From positions 1 through 6,943 of the forward strand of contig VYDF01000056.1 in the NCBI GenBank assembly GCA_009843565.1: a stretch of 6,943 bases of DNA, in the 5' to 3' direction. This DNA is from Acidimicrobiia bacterium (lineage in GTDB: Bacteria; Actinomycetota; Acidimicrobiia; Acidimicrobiales; Bin134). The position numbers and the translations under genes were made by a program. The first letter of the stretch is position 1. Every line of letters begins with the position of its first letter. Positions 5,905 through 6,943 of this stretch are shown here, piece by piece. The notes under the pieces are model-generated. The model did not search any database, was not told the origin of the DNA, and was given only the letters and a program-made list of their open reading frames with translations.

Positions 5905-6666
5905 CTATGGGGTCGCAAACCAATCAGTGAAGTCGCTCCGTTCCAGAGGATCGTCCATCCACGAATTATCTGGTTCAGGAAGTTGGTCGGCGAGTTCGCA
6001 TGTGAGCCAGCCTCTTGGCAAGCTCAATTGTTGGGGGTTTCCACGCAAACTAGACCATCTTAGGACTTTCTGTTTGCTAACCAATTCTGCGAGTTCCAGT
6101 GTCAAATGAACATCGTTAGCCGCATAGTGAATAACCTCTTGGCGTCGATGCGGTTCTTCATTCCAAATTCTGACGGCTTCCAAACCGTCCATACCTTGAG
6201 TTTTGCCCCTCAATCCCATCCCTGAGGCCACTTGTGCAATACCCACTGGCCAACCTTTTTCGCAGAAAATATTGAACATCATGTCCACATGACGTAGAGC
6301 TAGAGCTCGGCAATCTTCGTAGCGTCCCGATTCCGCTGCCAACACACGAAAGTCGAAGCTCAATCCGTTCCAAGTTGCAATGGTAAATCCATCGTCTGCT
6401 AGGGACTTCAGGCGATCTACAAACTTGCTCAGCTGATCCCTTGACATCTGACTTGCGATTTGTTCGTTGGGCTCATTGCCATACCACATTTCTGCTGTAT
6501 GCTGGCCAGTCAGCATCAATCCAATACACGTTACTCCCAGGGCTCCCTTTTCTAGCCCATGTCTTTTGTTGTCAATCAATTCACGAGTCTCCAGGTCGAA
6601 CGCAGCAAATCTCGCTTTTGCTGATGAACCTTTGCTGCGAGAGGTAGATTTCCAGAATGCTGCCAT
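5905..6666 (-). CDS. DEDDy-type 3'-5' exonuclease-like protein (RNase H fold, PolB-exonuclease-like)
   Basis: A 253-residue protein with the three exonuclease motifs in order: FDLETRE with Asp24 and Glu26 (motif I), TWNGLSFDFRVLA with Asp105 (motif II), and YAANDVHLTLELAEL with Tyr181 and Asp185 (motif III, YxxxD, hence DEDDy). The middle part HVDMMFNIF (126-134) and GKTQGMDGLEAV (154-165) resembles the stand-alone 'predicted 3'-5' exonuclease related to PolB' and RNase_H_2 groups. It should cut DNA or RNA from the 3' end with two metal ions. The N-terminus is basic (KSTSRSKGSSAKAR, 6-19) and the C-terminus acidic, with no recognised added domain. The ATG at 6664-6666 has GGAGG 13 bases upstream, somewhat far. 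Base composition is much lower in GC than the left part of the window, suggesting transfer. Repair, RNA processing and phage or defence roles are all open; no partner gene is visible. Confidence 0.8.
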   Translation of the reverse strand: MAAFWKSTSRSKGSSAKARFAAFDLETRELIDNKRHGLEKGALGVTCIGLMLTGQHTAEMWYGNEPNEQIASQMSRDQLSKFVDRLKSLADDGFTIATWNGLSFDFRVLAAESGRYEDCRALALRHVDMMFNIFCEKGWPVGIAQVASGMGLRGKTQGMDGLEAVRIWNEEPHRRQEVIHYAANDVHLTLELAELVSKQKVLRWSSLRGNPQQLSLPRGWLTCELADQLPEPDNSWMDDPLERSDFTDWFATP

Positions 6667-6675
6667 CTGCGCACT

Positions 6676-6943
6676 CTAACCTCCATAATGCAGTCTTGCC
6701 ATATGGGATTCAATATCGGAACGAGTCGTCAAATTGATCTGAAGTAATTGGGGGTAACTGTCACAGGTTGGTTGTATTATTTTCGGCATGACGTCTAATG
6801 GTTCAGCGGAGGCTAAGAGCGTCGCAAGAAGCGATGTGTTTGGTGTGGAGCCAAGAGATTCGTTGTGTGTATAGCGGGTGGACGCTGGTGAACTTTCTCT
6901 TGAAGACTTGGATGATCGCATTGAAGAGATAGGCCGGGCGCGG
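6676..6943 (-). CDS. Uncertain open frame upstream of the exonuclease, running off the right edge
   Basis: A minus-strand frame ends with TAG at 6678-6676, nine bases before the exonuclease start, and stays open to the right edge (89 codons; first internal ATG at 6921). The last part (DVMPKIIQPTCDSYPQLLQ, then INLTTRSDIESHMARLHYGG) could be a real C-terminus, and the spacing would suit an operon with the exonuclease. The upstream part is Ser-rich (RSSKSSRESSPASTR), which is typical of the antisense of an acidic helical protein, and indeed a better-looking plus-strand frame lies opposite it. I do not recognise a family. The two frames cannot both be right over 6878-6943. Confidence 0.22.
   Translation of the reverse strand, partial: RARPISSMRSSKSSRESSPASTRYTHNESLGSTPNTSLLATLLASAEPLDVMPKIIQPTCDSYPQLLQINLTTRSDIESHMARLHYGG
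6685..6713 (-). promoter_or_regulatory. Possible promoter of the exonuclease gene
   Basis: Read on the minus strand, TTGAAT (6713-6708) and CATTAT (6690-6685) are 17 bases apart, each matching four of six bases of the sigma-70 consensus. Transcription would begin around the GGAGG at 6684-6680, leaving a very short leader and possibly cutting the binding site. Such matches are frequent in AT-rich DNA, so this is weak. Confidence 0.2.
6878..6943 (+). CDS. Possible 5' part of a DUF1707/SHOCT-like gene, running off the right edge
   Basis: From GTG 6878 the plus strand reads VDA followed by GELSLEDLDDRIEEIGRAR to the window end. This resembles the second half of the short helical DUF1707 domain of actinobacterial proteins (pattern G-R/E-L-T/S-L-x-E/D-hydrophobic-D-E/D-R). 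In the same frame, ATG 6788 precedes it with ARSD at 6824-6835, spaced roughly as in the first half of that domain, but TAG at 6872-6874 interrupts. It may be a broken gene, a gene starting at 6878, or chance. Only sequence to the right can decide. Confidence 0.3.
   Translation, partial: MDAGELSLEDLDDRIEEIGRAR

Noticed and set aside
5868..5909. Inverted repeat CATAGA/TCTATG at the LLM-exonuclease convergent junction
   Set aside because: Both arms contain the TAG stops of opposite strands, which gives three matching bases for free. The remaining match is short and the loop is 30 bases, so a terminator is not supported.
5873..6109. Plus-strand 78-codon frame starting directly after the LLM stop (TAGATG)
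   Set aside because: It is Ser-rich and opposite the C-terminal part of the exonuclease, so it is best read as a shadow; no family is recognisable.
1..6943. tRNA or rRNA genes, CRISPR arrays, transposase genes and long direct repeats
   Set aside because: I looked for them on both strands and saw none that I could support.

Overview
The window looks like chromosomal DNA of a high-GC actinobacterium. The left 5.9 kb has GC-rich codons, tightly packed acyl-CoA catabolism genes and a luciferase-like (LLM) flavin/F420-type oxidoreductase, as seen in mycobacteria, Acidimicrobiia and relatives. I cannot fix the genus. The right 1.07 kb is clearly poorer in GC (60-base samples: 45/60 G+C at 5281-5340, against 30/60 at 5881-5940 and 25/60 at 6061-6120), which suggests a different origin.

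Layout. Positions 1-3394 (+) hold a tight operon: the C-terminal end of a DUF35-type OB-fold protein, two thiolase-fold proteins of the SCP-x/lipid-transfer-protein (Ltp) type, and a short-chain dehydrogenase (SDR) of the multifunctional-enzyme type. These genes overlap by a few bases or lie 2 bases apart, except for a 46-base interval between the two thiolase-like genes. That interval is filled exactly by a 15-codon mini-ORF with its own ribosome binding site. An acyl-CoA dehydrogenase lies at 3398-4621 (-), convergent with the SDR, with 3 bases between the stop codons and a stem-loop across them. A 105-base divergent region separates it from the LLM oxidoreductase at 4727-5872 (+). The AT-richer segment follows: a DEDDy-type 3'-5' exonuclease-like gene at 5905-6666 (-), then about 280 bases of uncertain coding content up to the right edge.

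How the genes may work together. The acyl-CoA dehydrogenase would make an enoyl-CoA. A hydratase, not seen here, would add water. The SDR could oxidise the hydroxyacyl-CoA. The thiolase-fold proteins with the DUF35 partner would do the carbon-carbon step. Both thiolase-fold proteins lack the catalytic Cys/His/Cys set of true thiolases, so the step is more likely Ltp2-like (retro-aldol) or another repurposed chemistry than ordinary thiolysis. The substrate could be a sterol side chain, an isoprenoid or another branched acyl-CoA; the sequence does not decide. The exonuclease shows no functional link to this pathway.
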